Positions 1-9,448 of a stretch of 64,000 bases of DNA are shown in pieces. Position numbers and translations under genes: made by a program. Every line of letters begins with the position of its first letter. Position 1 is the stretch's first letter. Below the pieces are notes generated by a model, which was given only the letters and a program-made list of their open reading frames with translations, did not search any database and was not told where the DNA came from. Location: the NCBI GenBank assembly GCA_934045905.1, contig CAKOGZ010000073.1, forward strand, positions 62,001-126,000. Direction: 5' to 3'. This DNA comes from Leuctra nigra (lineage: Eukaryota; Arthropoda; Insecta; Plecoptera; Leuctridae).

Positions 1-301
1 CAAGTTCTAGTTTTACTATACCTAATAGACTACGAATAGTATATTCCCAAAAGTGTATTCCTTTAGTTAATAACCAATAGTTATTTCCAATAGTAAATCT
101 GATATGTGTGGGAATAGTAATATGCCAGTAGTCATATAGTAATTTAATATAGTAAATATGTATAGTAAACTTGTACAATAATATATGTATAGTAAATGAA
201 CAATATTTTCTTATAGTATTTTCTTATAGTAAAAGAGTATAGTATTTTGATATAGTATTTTGTGGTAAATTTGTATAGTAATTTTGCATAGTATTTTCCT
301 A

Positions 302-681
302 TCCCCATAAAAAACACTCCGTGTAAAAATACCAGCCAAGTCTCTTAACTATAAAAAAAATAGAAGAAATCTAAAAATTCAGCACTGAAAAGTAGTGATA
401 TCAAAAAAAGGGCCAAGTCAAAACTTCATTTTAAAAACCAAAATATACTTGGCGCATCGTGTATATAGTAGTATAGTATATGCCAGAAATTAAATGTGCC
501 TATACCTATAATGCCCTTAAAAACGATGCGCCAAGTATATTTTGGTTTTTAAAATGAAGTTTTGACTTGGCCCTTTTTTTGATATCACTACTTTTCAGTG
601 CTGAATTTTTAGATTTCTTCTATTTTTTTTATAGTTAAGAGACTTGGCTGGTATTTTTACACGGAGTGATTTTTATGGGGA
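302..681. repeat. 380-bp near-perfect palindrome (fold-back, MITE-like)
   Basis: The left arm (302-460) is the near-exact reverse complement of the right arm (523-681), with a 62-bp loop. The ends are TCCCCATAAAAA... and ...TTTTTATGGGGA, each flanked by TA (300-301 and 682-683). That fits a fold-back MITE with a TA target duplication, as in Tc1/mariner, but no transposase was seen. Copies lie in every regular unit, starting at about 3237, 10955, 13886, 16855, 19576, 32442, 35379, 38308, 41240, 53303, 56239, 59159 and 62078. Diverged, interrupted versions lie at about 6955-8385 and 28446-29876. Confidence 0.8.
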
Positions 682-1148
682 TATCAATAATTTTTTTAGT
701 TTATTTATACAACTTGTTCCTAACTTGTGACTTATTCCTTTAAAAAAATTGGCAATTTCCGAATTGGGTACTACGAAAAATTGTGTTTGGTACTAAATAT
801 AAGCTTAAAATGATATTCCATGAAGAATTGCGAAAGCATCGTTCCAATAGGTCCAACCGTTTTCGAGCTATGGCATCACTTCCTTTTTTAAAAAAAGCGA
901 CTGAAATTACTGCCACCTAGAATGTATTTCTATAATTGTTATGTATCATTATAAGCCTTCTGAATATGTAGTTATTGTAGTAAGAGGTCATTAAAATCTA
1001 GTTCTTCATTTTCATGACGTTATTTCCGGTTTCGGTAATAGTACATCTCTACTTTAACTATTGATTTAACTACTATTAACTATCTAGATAACCGTCTGAA
1101 TCATTTGGCGCTGGTTTAATTCTTAACGGTCTAGCCGTTTTAGAGATA

Positions 1149-1200
1149 TGACGTCACTTCCGGTTTCAAAATGGCGGCTTTCTGTTGGTTTTATAAAAAG
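1149..1200 (+). promoter_or_regulatory. CRE/ETS/YY1/TATA-like motif cluster
   Basis: TGACGTCA (1149-1156) overlaps ACTTCCGG (1156-1163). AAAATGGCGGC (1168-1178) and TATAAAAAG (1192-1200) follow on the same strand. These match the known CRE, ETS and YY1/Pho consensus sites and a TATA box. The order and spacing look like a Pol II promoter, but no downstream gene is evident in the unit, so activity is inference. The cluster recurs in every unit, for example at 4082, 8860, 11800 and 30352. It is damaged near 62945, where GGCGG became AGCGG and the TATA box is lost. Confidence 0.4.
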
Positions 1201-1294
1201 GCACCTCAGACGCCAAAAGTGCACATGTGGTGAAAATTTCAGATCGATCGGCTCAGCCGTTTAGGCTGTGGCGGTGATTGCGGTTTTTCCTGAT

Positions 1295-1318
1295 ATCATC
1301 ATCATCATCATCATCATC
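1295..1318. repeat. (ATC)n microsatellite, length varies between units
   Basis: There are eight ATC triplets here. The same tract has about nine in the units at 4230 and 20569, four near 57235 and 60150, eight near 63070, and an interrupted form (CAACATC) near 54318. It is a variable tract inside otherwise near-identical units. Confidence 0.9.
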
Positions 1319-1601
1319 AGATCAAGATAGGTTTTAAAAGGGGTGTAATTTCACGTTTTTCTCGGCCCTCTAGCTTGCAAACGGCATAACATATTGTTCC
1401 CCAATTTGGTATATGTAGTGGGGTGGGCCGTAGCTCGAAATTAGGATATATCGCAACAATGTGAGATTTTCCAATTTTAAGATCCAGTAGGCCGAAAATG
1501 CCATGTTGTTGCTTACAGTAAAAGTGGTTGGTCTGCTCCTCAGTTTATTATGCATTTACGGTATGTTGAGTGAGTGTGAGTGTACGGTACGACTTGGCTG
1601 G

Positions 1602-1622
1602 GTGGAGCGACCGCTCCACTAG
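1602..1622 (+). repeat. Hairpin GTGGAGCG/CGCTCCAC followed by CTAG
   Basis: An 8-bp perfect stem with a 2-nt spacer ends in CTAG. A short hairpin just before CTRR is the classic 3' end of a Helitron. Here the next base is A rather than the expected T, and no matching 5' TC end was fixed, so the Helitron reading is only a suggestion. Every unit carries it. It also lies directly next to the breakpoint of the rearranged units. Confidence 0.4.
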
Positions 1623-1731
1623 ATACCTAAAATTTTACAATAAAATTGTATAGTTATTTAAATTTACTTTATTCCCAATTAACTATATTATAGTTTTTTT
1701 TAATAGTAATTACAGTAAATTTTCGTAAGGG

Positions 1732-1898
1732 AAGGTGACAGGAAGAGGAAGGAAGTGTCAGCTGCAGGAGAGAGAGCTAGAGCAGGAAGGCGAAGGGTCA
1801 GGCGAAAAGGAGGAGGAGGTCAAGCAGCAGCAGGACAGCAGGAGCAGTGCAGACAGCAGGCAGGTTGTGAAGAAGCGAAGTCAAAGCAAAAGCAGGCC
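1732..1898 (+). other. GC-rich exon-like block between transposon ends
   Basis: This 167-bp purine-rich block sits between TTTTCGTAAGGG (ending 1731) and CCCTTATGAAAAAG (from 1899). One plus-strand frame is open from a TAA at the left end, through the block, and on into the right-hand transposon end. It encodes a highly charged segment with runs such as KEEEVKQQQ and SRSSADSR, ending in RPPYEKELYK. There is no ATG; the frame begins at GTG or further upstream. Composition differs sharply from the flanks, so it looks like a captured piece of a host exon from a low-complexity region. No family was recognised. Copies begin at 9449, 12389, 15324, 18287, 30939, 33876, 36807, 39739, 42672, 54738, 57658, 60578 and 63509. 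The copy at 57658 carries a premature TAA near its end. Confidence 0.5.
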
Positions 1899-1938
1899 CC
1901 CTTATGAAAAAGAACTATATAAATGTAAAGTATTTTTA

Positions 1939-2245
1939 ATTTACTATATAATTCATAAAGTTCTTCAAATTTACTATATAATTCATATAGTTACTCCGAT
2001 TTACTATATAATTCATATTTTAATTCCAATTTACTATATTAATTGTAAAGATTTATTCAAATGTACTATAAGTATAGTATAGTTTTTCTCTTTAACTATT
2101 AAAGAATTGTTGTTTTTAAAATAACTAGATAAAATGAATAGTATTTTTAAATTTACTATATAATTCATATGGTGATTCCGATTTACTATATAATTCATAT
2201 AGTTATTCCGATTTACTATATAATTGTATAGTTGTCTTTTTAAAT
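1939..2245. repeat. 30-bp minisatellite in two blocks
   Basis: TTACTATATAATTCAT recurs at exactly 30-bp spacing (starts at 1941, 1971, 2001 and 2031, then 2153, 2183 and 2213), with about 90 bp of other AT-rich DNA between the blocks. The same blocks lie in each unit. Because 30 is a multiple of three, it generates periodic but spurious reading frames on the minus strand. The unit at 18287 has lost 212 bp by recombination between the two blocks. Confidence 0.85.
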
Positions 2246-2329
2246 ACTGTAAGTATAGCAACGCGATTTTAATTTACTATACAAAATGTATACTTTTTCC
2301 AATTTACTATACCATTATTAAAATTTACT

Positions 2330-2540
2330 ATTCACAACGAATAGTTGTTTGAAATTACTATTGGTCTCCAATAGTAATTTGAAAAGCAGCTATAGAGAGC
2401 CAATAGTATTTTCGAATAACTATTGGTGAACATTTAATTACTATGGAACCCAATCTAAAAAAATCTATTGAGATCCAATATTATTTTCTAATTACTGTTG
2501 GTACCTAACCATTTTACATTATAGTTATTTTGTAAAACTT
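2330..2540. repeat. Clustered AATAGT/ACTATTGG subterminal motifs
   Basis: Alternating direct and inverted copies of CCAATAGT/ACTATTGG lie every 20-40 bp. Dense subterminal motifs of this kind are typical transposase-binding arrays in DNA transposons. The same motif family fills both ends of the element at 42810-47157, which links the array unit to that element. Confidence 0.6.
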
Positions 2541-2559
2541 TAGGAAGGCCATAATATTT

Positions 2560-2930
2560 CAGTAGGTAACACACTTCCAACCAAAACCCACTCAAACACA
2601 CCCGCACAGGTCTTAAACATTGGATATTGAAATATAAGTTATACCGGTGCTCTTTGTTCTAGTATTTTACATCAAATTATAATGCCAATGTGTATATTGC
2701 ACCTCTAATATTCACACATGCAACAAAATAAGTCAAGTAATGTATAAAGATGCAATGCCATGAATAAAACTAATTGTTCAATAAAACACTTTTAAGTCAA
2801 CTTTGCAGTAGGTAAATTATGTGATAAACTGAATGGTGGAGTCGCAATTCAAATCGGAGCTCAAACAAATCCTGTAAAAATATTCTAATGTCTTAGCACT
2901 CGATAGTTGTTTTTTACATCAGGCTTGTAT
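2560..2930. other. AT-rich unit interior without recognised features
   Basis: This stretch is shared by every unit. It contains AATAAA-type words (CAATAAAACAC) but no convincing reading frame. Diagnostic small variants are useful for pairing units: CAGTAGGTAAC versus CAGTAAC, and TGTATAAAGATGC versus TGTAATAAGATGC. Confidence 0.6.
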
Positions 2931-4604
2931 ATATACAAGTTCTAGTTTTACTATACCTAATAGACTACGAATAGTATATTCCCAAAAGTGTATTCTTATA
3001 GTTAATAACCAATAGTTATTTCCAATAGTAAATCTGATATGTGTGGGAATAGTTATATGCCAGTAGTCATATAGTAATTTAATATAGTAAATATGTATAG
3101 TAAACTTGTACAATAATATATGTATAGTAAATGAACAATATTTTCTTATAGTATTTTCTTATAGTAAAAGAGTATAGTATTTTGATATAGTATTTTGTGG
3201 TAAATTTGTATAGTAATTTTGCATAGTATTTTTCTATCCCCATAAAAAAAACTCCGTGTAAAAATACCAGCCAAGTCTCTTAACTATAAAAAAATAGAAG
3301 AAATCTAAAAATTCAGCACTGAAAAGTAGTGATATCAAAAAAAGGGCCAAGTCAATACTTCATTTTAAAAACCAAAATATACTTGGCGCATCGTGTATAT
3401 AGTAGTATGGTATATGCCAGAAATTAAATGTGCCTATACCTATAATGCCCTTAAAAACGATGGGCCAAGTATATTTTAGTTTTTAAAATGAAGTTTTGAC
3501 TTGGCCCTTTTTTTGATATCACTACTTTTCAGTGCTGAATTTTTAGATTTCTTCTATATTTTTTATAGTTAAGAGACTTGGCTGGTATTTTTACACGGAG
3601 TGTTTTTTTAGGGATATCAATAATTTTTTTAGTTTATTTACACAACTTGTTCCTAACTTGTGACTTATTCCTTTAAAAAAATAGGCAATTTCCGAATTGG
3701 GTACTACGAAAAATTGTGTTTGGTACTAAATATAAGCTTAAAATGATATTCCATGAAGAATTGCGAAAGCATCGTTCCAATAGGTCCAACCGTTTTCGAG
3801 CTATGGCATCACTTCCTTTTTTAAAAATGGCGGCTGAAATTACTGCCACCTAGAATTTATTTTTATAAATGTTAAGTATCATTATAAGCTTTCTGAATAT
3901 GTAGTTATTGTAGTAAGAGGTCATTAAAATCTAGTTCTTCATTTTCATGACGTCATTTCCGGTTTCGGTAATAGTACATCTCTACTTTAACTATTGATTT
4001 AACTACTATTAACTATATAGATAACCGTCTGAATCATTTGGCGCTGGTTTAATTCTTAACGGTCTAGCCGTTTTAGAGATATGACGTCACTTCCGGTTTC
4101 AAAATGGCGGCTTTCTGTTGGTTTTATAAAAAGGCACCTCAGACGCCAAAAGTGCACATGTGGTGAAAATTTCAGATCGATCGGCTCAGCCGTTTAGGCT
4201 GTGGCGGTGATTGCGGTTTTTCCTGATATCATCATCATCATCATCATCATCATCAGATCAAGATAGGTTTTAAAAGGGGTGTAATTTCACGTTTTTCTCG
4301 GCCCTCTAGCTTGCAAACGGCATAACATATTGTTCCCCAATTTGGTATATGTAGTGGGGTGGGCCGTAGCTCGAAATTAAGATATATCGCAACAATGTGA
4401 GATTTTCCAATTTTAAGATCCAGTAGGCCGAAAATGCCATGTTGTTGCTTACAGTAAAAGTGGTTGGTCTGCTCCTCAGTTTATTATGCATTTACGGTAT
4501 GTTGAGTGAGTGTGAGTGTACGGTACGACTTGGCTGGGTGGAGCGACCGCTCCACTAGATATGTGTGGGAATAGTAATATGCCAGTAGTCATATAGTAAT
4601 TTAA

Positions 4605-6798
4605 GGGGAAGGAAGAGCCTCTGAATGAGGACCTCGGCTGGAAAGCAGTTATCGTCCCGTCTCGTTGAAGATAGACTAGATGTTAAAGCGACAAAGTTGT
4701 GGAGAATGAATTGCAGATTATGCAGCGTTGACTACTTATTTGAAATTTTTAATCACCTTAAAGTTATAAGTAGTTATATGTTGCGTAATTATTGAGTAAA
4801 TAAAACTAATAATTTAAAAAATTGGTTCAACGACGATTAAACTAGATTTAATTTCAAGCAACTTTGGTCTTGAAACTTTTATTCTAACTTGATCGGTAGA
4901 GGCAAAATTTGCTTTCTCACACCATCAATGTTATGAGTTTTGCATAAAACCAGGGGCACTGAAACCGACTGAAGTTGCAAGTAAACATTCTGGGAGTTCC
5001 AGTAACGGTGTGGAAGGGAATGATGGGAGGGTCCTAATAGACAGCATGGAAATATAAATAGTGCACTGATAGCGAGAGTTTGTATGTCAACAATAATCAT
5101 CAGTTTCCCCGGCATTTACACAATCAACGACGACTGGAGACAGACGGACCTCAGAGCTGTCTAAATCATCTAACCTAATTTATAAAAATCTATCTATCAT
5201 AAAGTGTATACCGTCTAAAATGTTGGAAATGGCCTAAAATTAAATTTTCATTGTAAGTTGATAAAATGTAAGTGAAAATTTTCAGAAACATAGAATGTTG
5301 ATATTCAAAACAGCCATGTACAAATCTTCCCAACAATTTAATTTATCATAAGAAAATTCGCTGTTGTATTAATAAAGACTTCACTTAATATTATTTTTTA
5401 TGCTATTTTTTAAATTTTAATTTAAATATTTATGTTTTTTTGAAGATATAAATATATTTTTGCTAATTGAATAACTGTTGAAATCGGCAACACTTCTCTA
5501 AGCATCCATAATAATTCACTGTAAATAGTAGCATCTCGGGCTATCTATTATTCTTGAGTCAATCTCGGCAAGGTTATGTCACGATGTGTATTTATTCTCA
5601 TTGTGACAACAATGTCGAACAGTTTTCCCGTCTACAATTACTAGTGCAGAATAACAGATGAATTTCGACGCTCGCTAAGAGCACATCAATGTGTGTCTCT
5701 ACTGTATGCACTATTTTATTATTTATAACTGAAAACTGTATGTTATAAAGGTAAAAAATATTTTTGGTTGCAATGTGTATCATAGCAACTGAATGATAAT
5801 TATACATTGTACGTGTTATTTCACACGTTAATCCCGAACACAGGTTTAGGTCACCGATAGCAATGATTTGTCAGACAAACGGCGAATAATTATTTAATTG
5901 TTGTATTGACCGTTATCATTACTCCAACCATTCCATTTAAAAAAAAAATCGATGTAGGTGTCAAAGGTTTCAAAATATAACATATAAAGTGTGTGACTTT
6001 TTGTTGATTTTTTCTACTAGTTTTGAGCAATGAAATAATATATGATATTATTTCAAAATTTCCTAATTCATTGATTTATAAATTTCACAACATACCACTT
6101 ATATAGTCCGGAGAAAAGGCTGGAAATATTCATGTGTATTTTTATTACTTTATTTCATTATTTTTCGTATTTTCTACTCTCTACTTAGAAGAAGTAGACA
6201 GTAGACAGTGTCTACGTTCTATTACAAGAACCACATGCACAAAAACTAAAATGATTTTCTTGCTCTGATTGCGATAATATTATTCTCTTAGTAAAGAACC
6301 CAGAGAGAAATGAGACTACCTATACCTATTCGTAAACAAATTTATCCAATGGCCTTTATACTCTCAGGTGGTGAAATAAGATCAGTGTCATATATCGCCG
6401 TTATAATGGTTAAAAATCAATAAAAGGATTTGCAATCTTTGAATCTATTAGATAAGTGTTGAACACTTTATTGCGTGTGATTATTCTTGATCCTCGATGA
6501 TTTTGTTCGTGTTGTGAAAGTGATGCCAATTATGTCATTTGAGTTGGTAGCCAGTCTGGACCCAGCGATCATAACAACAATACTCGGGGTATCAGATCTC
6601 ACTTCTGTTTACATTTTTTGCATGGGAACTAAAGTCGGAAGAAAACATTCATATCAAACATTGTTCCCAGTTAGACCAATCACAGTAATGACAACAAATT
6701 CGTCCCCAAATCTGGTCCCGCCTTATTTACCTATAAAAACCCCGCCCACAATAGCAATTAGAGCTGATTCTCTAGGAGCAGTCAGCCGGTCCTTCCCC
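4605..6798. mobile_element. TTAA-flanked non-autonomous DNA transposon (2.19 kb)
   Basis: The element is bounded by GGGGAAGGA and TCCTTCCCC (9-bp inverted repeats). It is flanked on both sides by TTAA (4601-4604 and 6799-6802), where the uninterrupted unit has a single TTAA. TTAA duplication is the hallmark of piggyBac and also of Kolobok; the sequence does not decide between them. The interior is AT-rich and holds no transposase that I recognise, so it is probably mobilised in trans. TATA-like sequences lie at about 5047 (TATAAATA) and 6732 (TATAAAAA); the second is about 65 bp from the right end and points outward. A second, interrupted copy lies at 20947-28289. Confidence 0.8.
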
Positions 6799-7051
6799 TT
6801 AATATAGTAAATATGTATAGTAAACTTGTACAATAATATATGTATAGTAAATGAACAATATTTTCTTATAGTATTTTCTTATAGTAAAAGAGTATAGTAT
6901 TTTGATATAGTATTTTGTGGTAAATTTGTATAGTAATTTTGCATAGTATTTTCCTACCATAAAAAAACACTCCGTGTAAAAATACCAGCCAAGTCTCTTC
7001 AACTATAAAAAAATATAAGAAATCTAAAAATTCAGCACTGAAAAGTAGTGA

Positions 7052-8080
7052 TTAAGCGAGCGGAGCGAGCGTCTCCACTTGACTCTTGCGGCACTTTCTC
7101 TGTGTGTGTGTTTGTTTTTTTTTTTTTTTTTTTTTTTGTTTGCTGGTTCAACCCAGTCCGCACCGGTCAACGTATCGATCTGAAATTTTGCACACACCTT
7201 CATCTCATACTAACTTAGACCTGTATAGTTTTTGAGAAAGATCCGTTCACAAATAAAAAAAATCGTGTTTTCCCATATAAATAGCATTGTAGGTTCGAGG
7301 AGTCCGTTGCGGCCGCCCGATGCGCTCCATTCAAAACAACTCGGAAGCAAGCAGCTGTCTATCTATTATTGTTTGAATACGTAACAATTATTTCTTTGCG
7401 GTTAGATAATAGTTAAAGTAATACATGCGAGGTATACTTATAGGGTTTATTTTATTATTTTTGAAGATGTAGTTAATAGGTATAGGTATTTATTGTTTAT
7501 GAGAGTTTTAACATGCAGTCTTACTTCCAATCTTTTCAAAGGCTGAGCAAATTATTTGTAGACCGATGAAATGTCTGCTTGATTGTAGAAATAGATTGGT
7601 TGGTTGATAATTGAAATTATGTTTATGAAATATTTATTTTATTTGTATCAGATACAATGTGTTAGGTTTGTGTTAGGTAAGCAATGCGCTAGAAGAAATA
7701 AGCTCTTTTATACGGAACGGCAAGTAACTGTTTGGATAATGTTTCTTAAATTATGTTTGCTCATATTAGCACTTAGAATGGCCTATTTTGTGGTTTGAAT
7801 CTCTGTATTTTTTATTTATAATAATTCCATAATACCTACGTACCTAAATACTGAAATAAATACACATGAGTGTGTATCATGTTGCAATGACTTGCAATAA
7901 CTGTTGCAATAACTTGCAATGAGATGCAAATTCAGCTATTTTTTATATAATTTAGTGGATCGTGCTTCTAGATTTCAGTTGTTTTAGGTATATTATTGCC
8001 GGCTTTTAAGGAATTATGGTTCGAGGTTTTGCACGTATCCGTGCTCGCTTATCAACGCGTTACACAGAGCGTTTTCCTAG
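7052..8080 (+). mobile_element. Helitron-like non-autonomous insert (1.03 kb)
   Basis: Relative to the standard unit, this segment interrupts GTAGTGA|TATCAAAA exactly between A and T, with no clear target duplication. Its right end carries a hairpin, AACGC-(10 nt)-GCGTT, a few bases before a terminal CTAG followed by T, as in Helitrons. The left end is TTAAGCGAGCGGAGCG rather than the usual TC. An alternative is a 2-bp AT duplication. It contains a long T run near 7110-7137 and TTGCAAT-type repeats near 7890-7930, and no rolling-circle helicase. It may be a non-autonomous Lepidoptera element. Confidence 0.45.
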
Positions 8081-9448
8081 TATCAAAAAATGAGCCAAAT
8101 CAAAACTTAATTTTAAAAACCAAAATATACTTGGCGCATCGTATATATAAATAGTATAGAAGCATATGCCAAAAATCAAATGTACCTAAATATATATTAT
8201 ATACCTATAATGCCCTTAAAAGTGATGCGCCAAGTATATTTCGGTTTTTAAAATTAAGTTTTGACTTGGCTCATTTTTTGATATCACTACTTTTCAGTGC
8301 TGAATTTTTAGATTTCTTCTATTTTTTTATAGTTGAAGAGACTTGGCTGGTATTTTTACACGGAGTGTTTTTTTATGGGGATATCATTTATTTTTTTAGT
8401 TTATTTACACAACTTGTAACACACATCGGAGCAACAATGACTAAATACTTTTAAAAATACGCCATTACAGAATTGGTTAATACGAAAAATTGTGTTTGGT
8501 TCTCAATATACCTAAGCTTAAAGTGATATTCCATGAAGAATTGCGAAAGCTTCGTTCCAATCAGTCCAGCCGTTTTCGAGATATGATGTCACTTCCGGTT
8601 TTCAAAATAGCGACTGAAATTACTGCCACCTAGAATGTATTTCTATAATTGTTATGTATCATTATAAGCCTTCTGAATATGTAGTTATTGTAGTAAGAGG
8701 TCATTAAAATCTAGTTCTTCATTTTCATGACGTCATTTCCGGTTTCGGTAATAGTACATCTCTACTTTAACTATTGATTTAACTACTATTAACTATATAG
8801 ATAACCGTCTGAATCATTTGGCGCTGGTTTAATTCTTAACGGTCTAGCCGTTTTAGAGATATGACGTCACTTCCGGTTTCAAAATGGCGGCTTTCTGTTG
8901 GTTTTATAAAAAGGCACCTCAGACGCCAAAAGTGCACATGTGGTGAAAATTTCAGATCGATCGGCTCAGCCGTTTAGGCTGTGGCGGTGATTGCGGTTTT
9001 TCCTGATATCATCATCATCATCATCATCATCAGATCAAGATAGGTAGGTTTTAAAAGGGGTGTAATTTCACGTTTTTCTCGGCCCTCTAGCTTGCAAACG
9101 GCATAACATATTGTTCCCCAATTTGGTATATGTAGTGGGGTGGGCCGTAGCTCGAAATTAAGATATATCGCAACAATGTGAGATTTTCCAATTTTAAGAT
9201 CCAGTAGGCCGAAAATGCCATGTTGTTGCTTACAGTAAAAGTGGTTGGTCTGCTCCTCAGTTTATTATGCATTTACGGTATGTTGAGTGAGTGTGAGTGT
9301 ACGGTACGACTTGGCTGGGTGGAGCGACCGCTCCACTAGATACCTAAAATTTTACAAAAAAATTGTATAGTTATTTAAATTTACTTTATTCCCAATTAAC
9401 TATATTATAGTTTTTTTTAATAGTAATTACAGTAAATTTTCGTAAGGG

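Larger units (their letters stand above)
1..1731. repeat. Tandem array unit, 3' part (cut by window start)
   Basis: This is the right part of a 2.93-kb unit, matching for example 10656-12388 almost base for base. It contains, in order, an AATAGTA-rich stretch, the 380-bp palindrome, a set of degenerate internal repeats with CRE/ETS motifs, the (ATC)n tract, a GTGGAGCG hairpin and the right end TTTTCGTAAGGG. No convincing gene was found. Confidence 0.9.
1732..4560. repeat. Tandem array unit, ended by a rearrangement
   Basis: The unit is full except for about 170 bp at its right end. That part is replaced where the sequence jumps at GATA to an internal position of the next unit. Its minisatellite, palindrome (about 3237-3614) and promoter-like cluster are all present. 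It differs slightly from the others, for example AAAATGGCGGCTG near 3825 and a shortened palindrome end (TTAGGGATA). Confidence 0.9.
4557..9448. repeat. Rearranged array unit carrying two insertions
   Basis: It begins at a GATA microhomology junction that removes about 1.4 kb, including the GC-rich block, the minisatellite and the CCAATAGT cluster. It then carries a TTAA-flanked element and, inside the palindrome's left arm, a Helitron-like insert. From about 6803 to 8620 the flanking sequence is clearly more diverged than in other units (for example TCTTCAACTATAAA and AACACACATCGGAGC). After about 8620 it is again near-identical to the array. This suggests a chimera between an older and a younger subtype. 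Confidence 0.85.

Noticed and set aside
1370..1555. 61-residue minus-strand frame beginning MHNKLRSRP, intact in every unit
   Set aside because: Its conservation is explained by the near-identity of whole units. No domain, no promoter on that strand and no independent evidence of coding were seen.
2034..2261. 75-residue minus-strand frame rich in Asn, Tyr and Ile, repeated in most units
   Set aside because: It is a translation of the 30-bp minisatellite (10-residue period), with no codon or domain signal.
2919..3113. 64-residue minus-strand frame beginning MYKFTIHIYY, repeated in units
   Set aside because: It overlaps the AATAGTA-rich repeat. Low-complexity Ile/Tyr/Thr composition reflects AT richness.
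4879..5115. 78-residue minus-strand frame in the TTAA element
   Set aside because: It overlaps a TATAAATA sequence, has no recognisable domain and sits in a non-autonomous element.
4605..6798. Solo LTR interpretation of the TTAA element (TATA box and AATAAA present)
   Set aside because: The ends are GGGG...CCCC inverted repeats with a TTAA duplication, not TG...CA or a known LTR terminus.
6487..6807. 106-residue plus-strand frame at the right end of the TTAA element
   Set aside because: It starts at TTG and runs through the TATA-like sequence and the terminal inverted repeat into the flank, with no similarity to a transposase.
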